Positions 24,683 to 37,600 of a stretch of DNA of 64,000 nucleotides are shown piece by piece. A model generated the notes under the pieces. That model ran no database searches, was not told where the DNA came from, and saw nothing but the letters and a program-made list of their open reading frames with translations. Each line of letters starts with the position of its first letter. Position 1 is the stretch's first letter. This DNA comes from Gordionus sp. m RMFG-2023 (Eukaryota > Nematomorpha > Gordioida > Chordodea > Parachordodidae). The position numbers and the translations under genes are program-made. The DNA is taken from the NCBI RefSeq assembly GCF_954871325.1, contig NC_088777.1, positions 20,933,366 through 20,997,365 of the forward strand. The letters run 5' to 3'.

Positions 24683-25394
24683 ATTGTTTTTAAAAATTAA
24701 TTTATATATAAAGATAATAATTTATGTGACTAACTCTATATATTTAGCATGTGAATAAAATGACTTGTCAGTCTAACAATGAAACCATTTCCAGACACAA
24801 CGTTTTTTTCAAAGTGAGTTTTGTGAGGCATTTTTCCAGCAATTTTTTTATATTTCTAAACAAAATAGTTTGTCGAATTTTGTATAATATAATATTTTTA
24901 AAAATTTGATAGCCAGGGGTTTAAAAGACACCATTTAATCGTTTATAAAAATGATTAATTCTTTATTAAAAAACATTCTGTCTGGAATTGACCATGGAAA
25001 AATTATTCTAAAAAAAATTGTATTCAGTTTATATAAAATTATATAATAAACAAAATTCAATGCTTTAGAAAAGGTATAAAAACAGCTATATCTGTAAATA
25101 TAATTATATAAAGAAAAACCTAAAATTTTGATATAGGCCTACTATTGTATATATCTATAAATAAAGGTTTTCCATTTTAATTTACATTAATAAAATAAAT
25201 AAATACATATTAATTGCAGTGAAAATTCTGAATGCACTTTATAAGCAAATAATACTTGCAAGTTAAAGAAACATAATACCGAGTATAAATAATATGTTTT
25301 TTAAGTATATTCTCTAATTCATATCCAAGCATTTAATAAAATTGTATAGCATATTACTTTAAAAGGGCATATAGAAAATTTTTAATAAAATAAT
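24683..25394. other. 3' flank of the CPT1 gene
   Basis: A+T-rich. On the minus strand ATTAAA-like words follow the CPT1 stop within about 60 bases and could serve as a polyadenylation signal, which is not proven. No gene is seen. Confidence 0.4.
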
Positions 25395-25646
25395 TCAATC
25401 ATTTAAAAGTTCTTTGAGTTTATTCAGAGCGCCAAAAATAGCTTGCAGGAATTCACGAGATGATAAATAATTTTGTTGATTTTGTAAGACAGGATTTGAG
25501 CCTTTCTCAGAAATATTGTTGGAAGATTTGTTTAAATTTTTCTTGAAGCGAGTAACATGGAAAAAGAGTTTGTAACTACAAGGGATCATATAAGCTATAC
25601 CAAAACCATTGGGCGTGACGGGACCAAAACCACCACCAGGCGATAA
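25395..25646 (-). CDS. CPT1: CPT1 exon 16: C-terminus
   Basis: LSPGGGFGPVTPNGFGIAYM matches the [20 protein letters not shown] motif. After IPCSYKLFFHVTRFKK the tail of about 45 residues is variable, ending LNKLKELLND and TGA at 25397-25395. The acceptor is AACTTTAG|. Confidence 0.92.
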   Translation of the reverse strand, partial: LSPGGGFGPVTPNGFGIAYMIPCSYKLFFHVTRFKKNLNKSSNNISEKGSNPVLQNQQNYLSSREFLQAIFGALNKLKELLND

Positions 25647-28600
25647 CTAAAGTTTAAAATTTATTAAATTTGATAAATATTTCCAATATTGCTGCTATTA
25701 ATTATTATTCAGTCCTCTATTTTTACCTTACTTTTATGTTACTTATCAACTTAATTCTTTTTACTAAGATAGATATCAACTATAGATCTAAGATAGATAT
25801 CAACTATAGATTTGAAATTACTTTATCAGCTATAACCGGGGAATCAAAATCAATTTTATTGGTTATTTGCTGCTGAGGACTTTGACTAGTAGATAAATCC
25901 CAGGGTATAGATAAAATTTCTTTCAAAATCTGGCAATCCTTTTTCATTTATTTTTTGAAAAAAATATAATATTGTAATTGTAATCATTAAAATTTTTGTA
26001 TCAACTATAATAACAGTTGGTAAGTGGATAGATTTTTAGGTCAAATTCTTATAAATTTTTATTATAAAATTATTATAGGTTGTCAATTTGAACATTAAAT
26101 AAATTAAACTAACCCTAGCAATTAGTTAACCCTAACCCATTATTTAGATTTTATTTTAAAAAATATATAAACTTCTGTGATACTTTTTTTTAAAGATGAA
26201 ATCTTACAATATGATAGGTCATTAACGAACAACTTAATTTTTAAGATATTTAGATAGTTTGCCAAACTTGAGGAAAAAATTATGTTATTTTTCTATATTA
26301 TAAATATTATTTATCAACAAGTATTACTTTTCCCATCATCTTAGACATTACGAATAGCGCAAAAAGATGCCTATCTATACCCTTACCCGTCATAGCCTCT
26401 TTGTAAAGGCTTTGGTGTTTATTTGCCGCTGTTTTGAAAAAAATTATTCTTTCGGCTTTGGTTGAATTTGGGTCATACATCGACCTTTATAATAATATAT
26501 TAAAAATTTAATGGAAAAATAGCAATATTTTATAATAGTGGCTTTATATTCGTAAATTCGCATTTTGACCCTTTAGATTACCTTTGATTAGTAAGGTAAA
26601 GGACAAAAAACTAAATACTTCAATGTAAAAAAAACAAGGGAAAACAACAAAAATACAAAGTATTCTAACGAAATTTTGAAACAGCCTATAAAATTAATCT
26701 TCTTATAAAAAAAATTAGAAATAAATATTTTAACAAACTCAATTTAGCAAAATGGAGTTATATAATGATTGTGATAATAAAATATTTAATATTGGTGTAT
26801 TACATTTTCCATAAGAATTGCAGTATAATAAAAGATTTAAATAAAAAACCATGGCTGTTAACAAAAAGGTTTTAGTTCGGGTTTAGTCTCTGAAACAGAT
26901 TCGGGTTTGGTTACTAGGAAATTTTTTAATTTACATAAAATGGATATACCAATATCTAAAAAACGACTCCTTGAAAAATGATTCTCACAAAAAATGTTTT
27001 AAATATTGAAAAAAAAAACTCATTTAGAAGGATGCCGCCAATGAGTTAAAAATTATGTTTTAAATATTTAATATATTTTTTTATCATATAAATATTTTTA
27101 GTATTGTTAAAGGGTTCGATCCGATTTAAAAAAAACTAACTCAATATTTTATCAGAAAAATATTACACAAACCTGAAGATTCCGTTTATAGATGACACAA
27201 AGGTCTAGACATTTATTATCGAAATCTCAAGGCTAGGGAAGTATTTTCTGGTTAAAATATTGCGTTCGCTGTTTTTAAGAATTCGAGCCATTTTAACAAC
27301 ATTAAATATTTTACCTGTTATTTTTTTAATACTGTTAATAAAATTAAATTTTAAAAAAATTCTTGAACTCTGAACATTTTAAAAAAGGTTCGCGGTTCGG
27401 GTTCACAACCTTGAAAAAAATAACATTATCCATCTCTACTTTTGATTGATAAAGGGCCGGTGAAACAAAAATATTTTTTTTAAACCAAACTATATCGAAT
27501 TTATTTTTGTTAGATATTATTTTTTAACTCACAAATCTATAAAAAAAATGGTTAATTATTAAAAGTAAAAAATATCAACCTTGAAAAGCAAAGAATGATT
27601 TTAAAATTCAAATATTAAACAAAAACTACTCTTTGAGCCCTAATATAGTTTAAAAAAAATAAAATTAAAAAACGTTATAAATTGTCCTATTTCGTTGGTG
27701 AGGGTTCTGACAGTTTCTGTACGTCCCCTGACAAAAAGACGAGTACTTGATGCTTCGTAGGTAGATCTCAAGCGCCCCATTCTTAATTCAATAAACTCGG
27801 ACGGTGGTGTAGAATTGCTGCCAAAGTTGTTAATATCACTGTATTTTGAAGATGACAATTCTAGATTATTACGGTCTATAAATAGAGTCGAATTGGTGTC
27901 GGAAAGAATTTTGCCATTTCCCATTTGTGTTTCAATTACAGATATCGATAAATCGTAATAAGCGAGTTGAATGGCTATTTGTATGAAGGCATCAGGGCTT
28001 ATCTTTTATAAGCAAAAAGGATCGTAAAATTATAAAGTATTTATAATTGATTTAGATTAGTGATCTTTTTCAAGCCCATTCTGGCCCCCAATTTTTTTTT
28101 ACGCCCAGAATAGCCCGATCCGGAATATAAAAAAATCATTTAGACATGAATTTATTTATATATAGAAAAATTAAATTTTTTTTAAAATTATAAAAGAAAT
28201 ATTCTACAAATAAAAAATATTGGCGCCTTGTTTCTTGTAAAAATTATAAGATGTATCTATTTCTACCAAAAAATTGAGTGATATACTATTTTAAAATTTA
28301 AACACCACCCGGCCAGGTCCGATTTTTAAGCTAGACCCAACCCGAAATTAATTTTAAAAATAGGCCCGGCAGATTTGCAGATCTCTAATTTCGATGGCTT
28401 TTAAAAATTAATCTATGTCTTAAAAAGTAATTTGATTATAAATAGAGCATGGATCAGCTATAATATTGAAAGAACGAAAAAAGAATTACTTTTTTTTGCT
28501 TCATAAAACCTTTTCCGAAATTCACAAATTCTTCAACGCATATATCCAATCCTTTTGCATTCTATTCAAAAATGGAGAATAATAATATTAAAGAGGTGGA

Positions 28601-31600
28601 CAAAAAAATCTAATATTTTTCAGGCAGTCTTCTTGAATTTTATCATTTAAAGTCTTGTTCAAAACATATTTCAAAATTATATAAGACTAATGTTAAAGTT
28701 ATGAAAATTTTACAAAATTGTGTTGGCCACATTTTAATTTTTCCATTAAAAAAAGTTTTCGATTAGAAACTTTCAGATTAAATTTTTTTATGTATTGGAC
28801 TAACGGTTTAACAAAATATTCCAAATGGAACGTTTGATACGCCCTAATTTATTCTTTTTATATATATTTAATATTTTAATCATAATTAATATTCGATATT
28901 ATAATTTATTACTTTAATTTTATAATTATATTTTACAAAAATAATAAAGGTAACAATTTTAAAATAAAATTAAGTTAAAAAAAATTAATTGTAATAAATT
29001 TCTTTAAAAAAATTAAATATAAAAAGATTCCATTTAAGTGATTTGTTAGCATTTTTTAAGTTTAAAAGAAATGATTTGTTTCTCAATTAAATAATGTCTT
29101 GAAATATTTATTTACGTTAAAAGGTATTTTTATAACCGGAAATGTACCGATATTCATGCACGATATCGGTCGATATGATCTAATTTAATCGATAACAGTG
29201 GGATAACCTAAAATAATTGTTATGCTCATATAAAATTTCTTCTACATTGAGCTATGAATTAATATAACAAAATTTAATTTACACATTTAATCCAATAAAA
29301 AAGAAAGTGCGGTTAATTTTTTATAATATTTACTTTCAAAACATTGCTGTGAAATTAACGTTATTTCTTTTTATGAAGAAGTAGCATACAAAGAAATAAA
29401 TTATAAGTTCATTGTGATTTAAAAGCAACAGGGATCCAACCCGTAAAGCATAACAGTTCGGTTCAGATAAAAATAAATCAGATTCGGTTCGTTAAAAATA
29501 ATAATATCTGTTTGGGTTGAACCTTTAAACTCCGATTCAAACATTTTCGCATTTACAATCGTATGGCAAATATGTTTAAAAAACATTTTTTTAATTTTAT
29601 CACTATTTTGTTCTAAAAAAATAGTCAAATTATGTATAAGGAGGAAGAATAAATTTCATGATAACTTGCGTAGCTAACACTGTCAAATAGCAATATACAA
29701 ACATATCTAAAAATAATTACTGATATTTATCATCAAAACTGATTAGTAATCATCTTTAAAATTAAAATATAAAAAAGTTCAAACCGGTTTTAAGCATTTT
29801 TAGACAAATTTTTGAACGGTTCAGGGGTATAACGGTTCGGTTTGAATCCCTGAAAAACAATTACTTAAATTGATACTTTTAAAAAATTGGATCGGTGGAG
29901 GAAGGTGAGGAGGGGCTATGGGAGAAAATCGAAAATAAACAAGATTTTTTAAAAAATATTTCTCATATATGTTGCAAGATTATAGGCTCAATTTTTTTAG
30001 ATACATTATTTTAGAACGAATTTTTTGAATAAAATACATATAAAAATATTTTTTTAGTATCGGTATTGGTTATAGGTACTGTATTATCAATATCGACTAA
30101 AAAATTTGTAAAAAAAAATTAACTTCTAAATTTTAACATCTATATAAGAATTTTTACTCCACAGGCGCGTAACCAAGGGGGGATAAACCACCAGAAATTT
30201 TCCTGTTCTCGTAAATATATTTATATGCTAATAATCACCCCCCCCCACCCTAAAAAATGTATAAAATATATAGCTATAAGAAAGAATTTGAAAGAAAAAT
30301 TAGTAAAAGTTAATAGCTTTTTTAAATAACGACCATAATTCTAAATTTTTAGAAAAAAGCATTTTTATAAAAAATAAGTGAAAACTCAAAATTATTAAGA
30401 CCTATAATAAATAGACCTAAAAACCTCCAATAAAATTAATGGCAGAAAACACCGCCTAATAGAGCCCCCCCCCCATAAAAAATCCTGGATACGCCTATGT
30501 ACTCCATAAATAAAAAACTCTAAATTTTTGGATACAACCAAATTTAAGACAGGACCGACACTGAGTATTTTTTTATGGGAGGCTACTTTTTAAGAGTCCC
30601 TGTATATAAAGAAATAGGCCTTATCGTTTTACTTGGAGTGCAAAATTATGAGCCGATGTTACGGAAGACTTGATTCCTTTATTACTCCAATCCCAATCTA
30701 ATTTTTCGTAAGAAAGCAATAAATTATTATCATAATTATGTTCGTTATCATTATATGCTTCTTTCACGTTGGTATTTTTGACATCGAGATTTTTGTATTT
30801 CGATGCTGCAAAAACATAAGGGGAAGCAGTAGGACTTGCCTTTAGATAACCTTGACAGTTGCCATCACTATCATAAGAATCGTTTTTTACCCTTAGTGTA
30901 TTTTTGTTTAAAAAGATGTTTATTTCCTCCAAATAGTTCATTTTAAAAATCATGGAATAAGTTAAACCGTTTCAATAGTTTAATTATCGACACTATATAG
31001 GGCAAAGATATTCTCATCAGAGGTGGGCTTAAATTTAATTTTAAAATGTCAATATTTTTATTTGAACAAAGCTTGTGAACATGCCTCAATTTTAAAATAT
31101 AGAACTTTTAGAAGATCTGAGTGATAAAAGCTAGTTGAATATACTGAATTAATTAGATGGTAAGATTGATATATTATAAAATATTAATGTAATCGTTGAC
31201 TATGGTTAATAAATAATGTAATATCACCACATCTTTCTTATAGAATAATAGTGATGTAAAGTAGAGCACGGCATTAAATTTTAAGGAAAAATAAAAAATA
31301 AATGTAATTTGTTATTTCTTCAAATTAAGTAAAAATATTCGCTAAATTAACATAAATTTCCATCAAACAAAAATGAAATGATGTCATTTCAAACTCGTTA
31401 GAGAGAGTGTATTCGTGGAGATGCCCCGTGATAGTAGCGTCGGCGTAAGAATGTTCGCAGTTCAATCCTATTTTGCCGGAGGGAAAGACTAACAAATTGA
31501 CACTTTTGTCTAACCAAACATGACTGGAAGGTGTTAATGGGCATTTCTTCTTTCCGTATAGGTCAGAATTTTTAGCAGGGTTTTTTAAGATAACGTTTGC

Positions 31601-34600
31601 ATTGTTGTTTGTATTTTTAAATGTGGCGGATTTATCAATCTCCAATTTCTTCCCATTATCCTTTGAACCTGTATTAAGTGGACATATGTTGTTTATCATT
31701 TCAAAATCACATTCATTAGGTAAATCGTTACGACTGATTCCATCGAATTTATCATTATCATAATTATGAATGTCAAATCCAGAAAGAAGTTGCCTGGCTT
31801 GGTCGGTAAAAGACAAGGGTTCGGAAAGAGGTTGAGGTAATGTGGTGTCAATTGTTACCTATGATTATTTTAAAAATGTTATATTTTAAAATAAAATTAA
31901 GTATATCCTATTTTGGTTAAGTTGTGCTATTTATATTTATTTTGAATGTTAAATTTAAAAAGAATATTATACAGAATTAATATTCTTCTCTTCTCTCAAT
32001 GAATTAACACTAAGGCCTCATTTACAATAAGCGCGAATGGTCGTGCGATGTGAATCGAAAGATAATCGCTAAATGATAACATAATAGTATAGTAATATTA
32101 ATACCATGATTTATTTTGAAAGTATAGCTATGCGATGTCGCGTAAATTTTGCAATTAATGAGGCCTTAAGTCATCTCTTTCTTTATATTTCTACAAAATT
32201 TTTTGCTTCCTTATTCCTCCTCTTTACATCTTTCTTCCCTATTTTGATAAAATTGAATATTTAACCATTAATATGGCACTTTCGATCGTGTCCAATGATT
32301 TTTTGTTCAAGCCAACACTAAAATATTTTCCCCTTATTTCGGCCCATTCGTTTCTTTCCAAAGCGGTTAACGTGTTTAAAGCTCGTTCCAATTTATAATT
32401 TTCTTAAAATTCAAAATTTTTGGGAGATAAAACCAAATATAAATATTAAAAAATATATTGATCCTGGTTTTAATTAAATTTTAGTTAATTAATCACTATT
32501 AAAATTAATTTTACATGTATACTAAAATATGATTCAATAAAAAATGATTTTTATGGGTGGAAATCAGTAATAAACTCAAAAATTGATTAAATCAGGCTGC
32601 TCAATTTGGAGTGAGTTTTTATAACACAAAATTCGACTAAGTCAAATCCAATGAGCTGAGTCTTTTATCAAGATTAGGTTTAAAATATTTAAAAAATATT
32701 ATTAAATGAAAAGGAATAAAGACAGAGAATTAACATATGCAAACTTATTCATAAACTATTTCTTTAAGGAGGAAAAGAAAAGCTATTTTTTTTATTTTAA
32801 ATTATTAATTGAGCCCGTTTTCAAATTTGAAAAATCTGACTTTGCAAGAAATCTATTTTTGCATGTGTAGAATACGTACCCTATGAATTTTACATTTACT
32901 ATGAATCTTTGAAACATTCATTATCGATAAAGATTTTTAATTAAATATGTTTCAAAAAGTTTATAACTGAAATTCATAGGTGTAGTAGATATTTTACATG
33001 TTAAATTAGATTTTTAAAACTTAAAATGGCGTTCAGATGTTAAAATTAGATTTTTAAAACTTAAAATGGCGTTCAGTAAATGGTAGTATTATTAAATCAC
33101 CTAACTTTGACCAGCTTTTGGTCTTAATTGACTTGAGCCTCTAAGTTGAGTCCCAACTTGAAGATCGAGATGGATTAATATTTTAAGATAAAAACTTGAT
33201 TACGGATGTTATAGAATGGCCAAAATTAGTTTATTTAACACCAGTAAATTGTTAAAAATTTAAAAACATAAGAGATTGCCTGAAAAAACACATTAAAGCT
33301 AATAATATAAACCTGTATCGGTCGATGGATCAGCTTGGCATGATTTCTCAACAATTTTTTCAATGGTCATTTGTAAAATGTAAGTTGGTGGTGCCTCGTA
33401 AGGTTGTTGTAATACGTTACTATCGAATGTTTTTACATGCACTCTTCTGTCCACGTTTAGTTTGTAATAATTTCCGTTTACGTAGATTATTATATGCTTT
33501 ATGTTTGATAGCGTATTAAAATTTTTAAAAATTATAAATCACAAACTAAGCAGGAATTAAAGACTCGGGGGAAATTTTTTTTATAAAACATTAAATCAAA
33601 AATTAGTCTACTAATAAATATATTACTCCAAATACTTTGAATTTCATTAATAATTACTGGAAAATTTGGGTTATCCCCTATTATGGGTCGGCTCAAAAAA
33701 ATCATCAAGCAAGACTACTTGCGCTAAATATTTTTATGGGCCGGGCTGGAATTTTGTAAATTTTTCAATCTTAAAATTAGGCAAATTTGTCATAATCAAT
33801 TATAAAAAATTATTATGGACAGGGCAACTTGTACAAGAATACTGACGGGGAAAACGAAAAACCTTTTCAAAAATTTCAATGAGCGGTTCAGGCCAAGCCA
33901 ACTTCTAATCATTATATAAAATTATGTCAATATATAGTCCAAGCCTGTATCTCACCCACTTAAAACTAAAATTTTATCTAAACTACTAAAAAGAGTATCT
34001 CTCATTTACAATGCAAAAATATGGCTAAAAACATCTGTGCAATTATGTGCAGCAATAGGGTCAAGGAAAACTCTGTTAAGGATGGAAATATCAAAGTTGT
34101 TACTTGTAATTTTATTTAACAATCTTAGTAAGTTATAGAATTAAAATATTTTTTATAAATAATTGATTAACTTTGGATTGATGTGGTGGGAAATGTTTTA
34201 GTATATCGAAATCGTGTCCAGGAATTCTATCAATTTTTTAAAAATTAAAACATGAAAAATTTTGGTAATGAAAGTTGTATTTTATTTATTTCTCTAGCTT
34301 TTTTTAGATTTATTTCCTTCGAAAAACCCAATTTACACGCAATTGAATACCATTTCGATATAATATTTTAATTATAAGAAATAAACTTTCATGATAACAA
34401 AAAAATGATAATACTAATAATAGGAAAAAATAAAGTATGATGATTTTTTTAAAAAAAATTGAAGTTACCTACACCTTAACTAATAAAATCCTATATCGTC
34501 GGCTGAGTATTATAGTGTTCTATATTTACTTTACAAAATGTATTTTTTTCGATAAATCAATTATTAAGTACTGTTTTCTTACATATCACCAATAAAAATG

Positions 34601-37600
34601 TTAAAATATAATTTAGAATAATCCTTTATTTAAATTATTATGGCTTAATCTCCTATCTAAAGTACAGGAAATATTTTTTCCAATGGCTCTCCTGAAAAAT
34701 TATAATAAATGGATAGACTCCCTTTTTAGTCATTCCTTTTCAAACACATATCGACGACAATGAATAATATCAACTTAATGCCTCTTTTCAGTATGAATTA
34801 GATGACAAGAAGACGTTGTATCAAAAAAAAAGTCGCGGACATTAATGTGCATTCATATATTATAAATATAAGTCACACGCAACACAAAATGACGCTACAG
34901 CTGACTCCTATGTATACACACTTTTAATGAATGAATCGCCAATCTAGTATTATATATAAAAAATTAATGAAACTAGTTTTATTTAACTGGCAGGTAGTGC
35001 CATTTAATCAAATTATGTTTTAAAATCTATTTTTAATACTTTAAAAACATTGATACTACTACTTTTAAAAAAACACATAGAACGTCCTCTAATTCTAAAG
35101 CCGAAGTATCGTATTCAGAATTTATGAGTTTACCTGCAAGTAGAAAAAAGACGCTTATATTGATCCATGCACACGGGTACTATTTCTCGTACTTTGAGAG
35201 GTTTGAGTGTTTGGTTGAGTATTTCCTGACGAAATTTGAGCATATAATACACAATAACGGCAGCTCTATTAAAAGATGTAATAAATATAAAAATTTTGTA
35301 ATTATATTTTATAACGACTGAATTAGACAGTTACAAATTATATAATATTTAGAATGTTAGGAAAAGAAAACAGTAAATGGTAACATCTATTGTATATTAA
35401 AATCAGTTAACAGTAGACTGAAGATTTTCACGATCCGACCTCAAAAAAATAATCACAATTTCCCGAAGGTTTTGAAGACCTCTACTCTAGATATGCTGGA
35501 ATATAATAAAGTCTTTCAAAAAAAACGCGCGTTATAAAAGATTTAAGTCCAAAGATTAGCCAAACCCCTATGACAACGATTAGGAATAATATGTGAAAAA
35601 AACTGCTAAAAATGAAAATTTATGAGCTATTCTAAGTATTATATTCATAATTATGTAATAAATAAGATTAAAATGTTATTATTTATTTTTTCAGGATGTT
35701 TAAGGAACTGTGCCGAGAACGTCACAGAATCGCCGTCCATATATACTCTCAATGTCAAAGCTCCGTTACCGGAATGTTTCAGAAAGCTCGGTTCAAGTCC
35801 TTGCAGGCTACGTGTTCTCAAGCATTAAAATTGGGCAAATTAAAAATTTCTTTTGCAAATATTCAAAAAAAAAGTCTTCACCAAATTCAGTATATATATA
35901 CTGTTTGCGATGAGAAGATGTCAGGTTTAAAGTAAATTAATTTTTTAATAAATCATAGTTTAATTATTTAAATGACTCATAATAAAACATTAACTAAACA
36001 GATATGTGTTCTAATAACTGTCTTCTCATAAATTTTTTTAAAATTGTTAATCAGATAATGTTATGTTTTTAAGAGTAGTGGAAATTTATATTTTAAGAAA
36101 CTAATTTTTTAAAAAAATAGAATTTCTATCTTTTTGGTTTACTAATTGAATGCTTATAAAAACCTCGCACACTGGTTTTGGGTAGGAATGTAATAACTCA
36201 TATCCAATATATAATAGTTGGAGTTGATGGCCAAAGATTTTCGGTTCATAGTATACACGTATTTTTCCCTTGAAGTTGAGCGTAAGTTTTTAAAATAAAA
36301 TATATTTAGAAATATAGAATTTGTGAGCTAGTAAAAGTTAAATCATATTAATGTGTTTAATATTGCAAAAAAAAATATATAATTTGAAAGCAATAAAAAT
36401 TTATTTTTATGACTAACTATCTAGTTAAAAAATATGAATAATTAAAATTTGAAATTCAATTATTTTACCATTAGTAGATAACTTTCACAATTATAGGCGC
36501 CTATTAAATCGCTCAGAATTAAAATCTAAATGTTTAGAAAAGAAAATCCTTAAAATAATTACTCATGTATAAAGATAAAATGCTAGAATTAAAAAAATGA
36601 ATCTCATAAAAATATATAAAATGCTCTAAAAATCGTCTTTAAGAGAAATATCTGTGGAGTTCAGTAAAAATTTTGAGCCTTAAGTATTTTTTATTTCAGA
36701 GTAATTAAGGTAAAAAAATTCTGAATGAAATAATATAAATCACAATTATACAAAGATTTTGGAAGCTTAACCTTATTAAATTTTATATATTTAATAAGGC
36801 GATGGATTGATGGGCATTATATTATTTTTTCAACTTTTAATAATTTGTTGAACTCGTTTTTTAACTTTTAAACAGTCTAATTATGCCGGAACTATATCCC
36901 AATATGTGTAGAAGGTCTTCCTTATAAATTTTAGACAATTTTGTAATGTAGTTCACTGTTCGATCCGACGCAATCTAATGCCAATTTCCAAAGACCAAAT
37001 CGAACAGTAAACCAAAATACAAGGGCCAAACCAAATGACCACGATTTATTATGGTTTAAGTACCTATATAAAACAAAACTATCGTTATAAAAAAAATTTT
37101 AAGGGAAATATCTTTATTATTTTTTAAAAAGAATCTACATTAAAAATGCGTATATTAATAATATAAAAAATTAAAATTAAAAAAAATTCCAAAAAAAGGC
37201 AAAAAATAAGAACATTAAAATGGGATCATTTGGATCTTCAGATTTTAATGAAAAATCTAATGGGCTCGGAGCCAAAATTAGTGGTCGTTACCAACGGAAT
37301 AAAAATAATATAGGCTAAAAGGAAATATTTATAAAATTTTCGTATCTCCGTTTGGAAATGCTAAATGTTGGCAGTAAATACATCTATACATGTGCAATCT
37401 CAGACTAATTCATGGAATGTGTGATATGCCATCTGGCCTTTTTCCGCCAGATGCTTCGAGTCCTACCCAGGGTTTGAAAATTGACCAATTAGAGAATTGA
37501 TTGTTTGATGTCGGATACTTCTCCGCCTGCTGCATTTGGGAAGAGGATAGTAGGCATTTGACTTGTCTGCCGCTTTACATAAAATATAAGTGTAAAAAAC

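Noticed and set aside
26110-26145. Telomere-like TTAACCCTAACCC (and TTAGGGTTAGGG near 46458)
   Set aside because: Only two units each, inside a host gene's intron or flank; chance is adequate.
33325-33519. Plus-strand frame of 64 codons
   Set aside because: It is antisense to CPT1 exon 8, whose minus-strand translation matches the family.
35124-35321. Plus-strand frame of 65 codons
   Set aside because: It is antisense to CPT1 exon 6.
35736-35810. tRNA-like B box GGTTCAAGTCC at about 35790
   Set aside because: The T stem pairs at only three of five positions and no matching acceptor stem or A box lies upstream.
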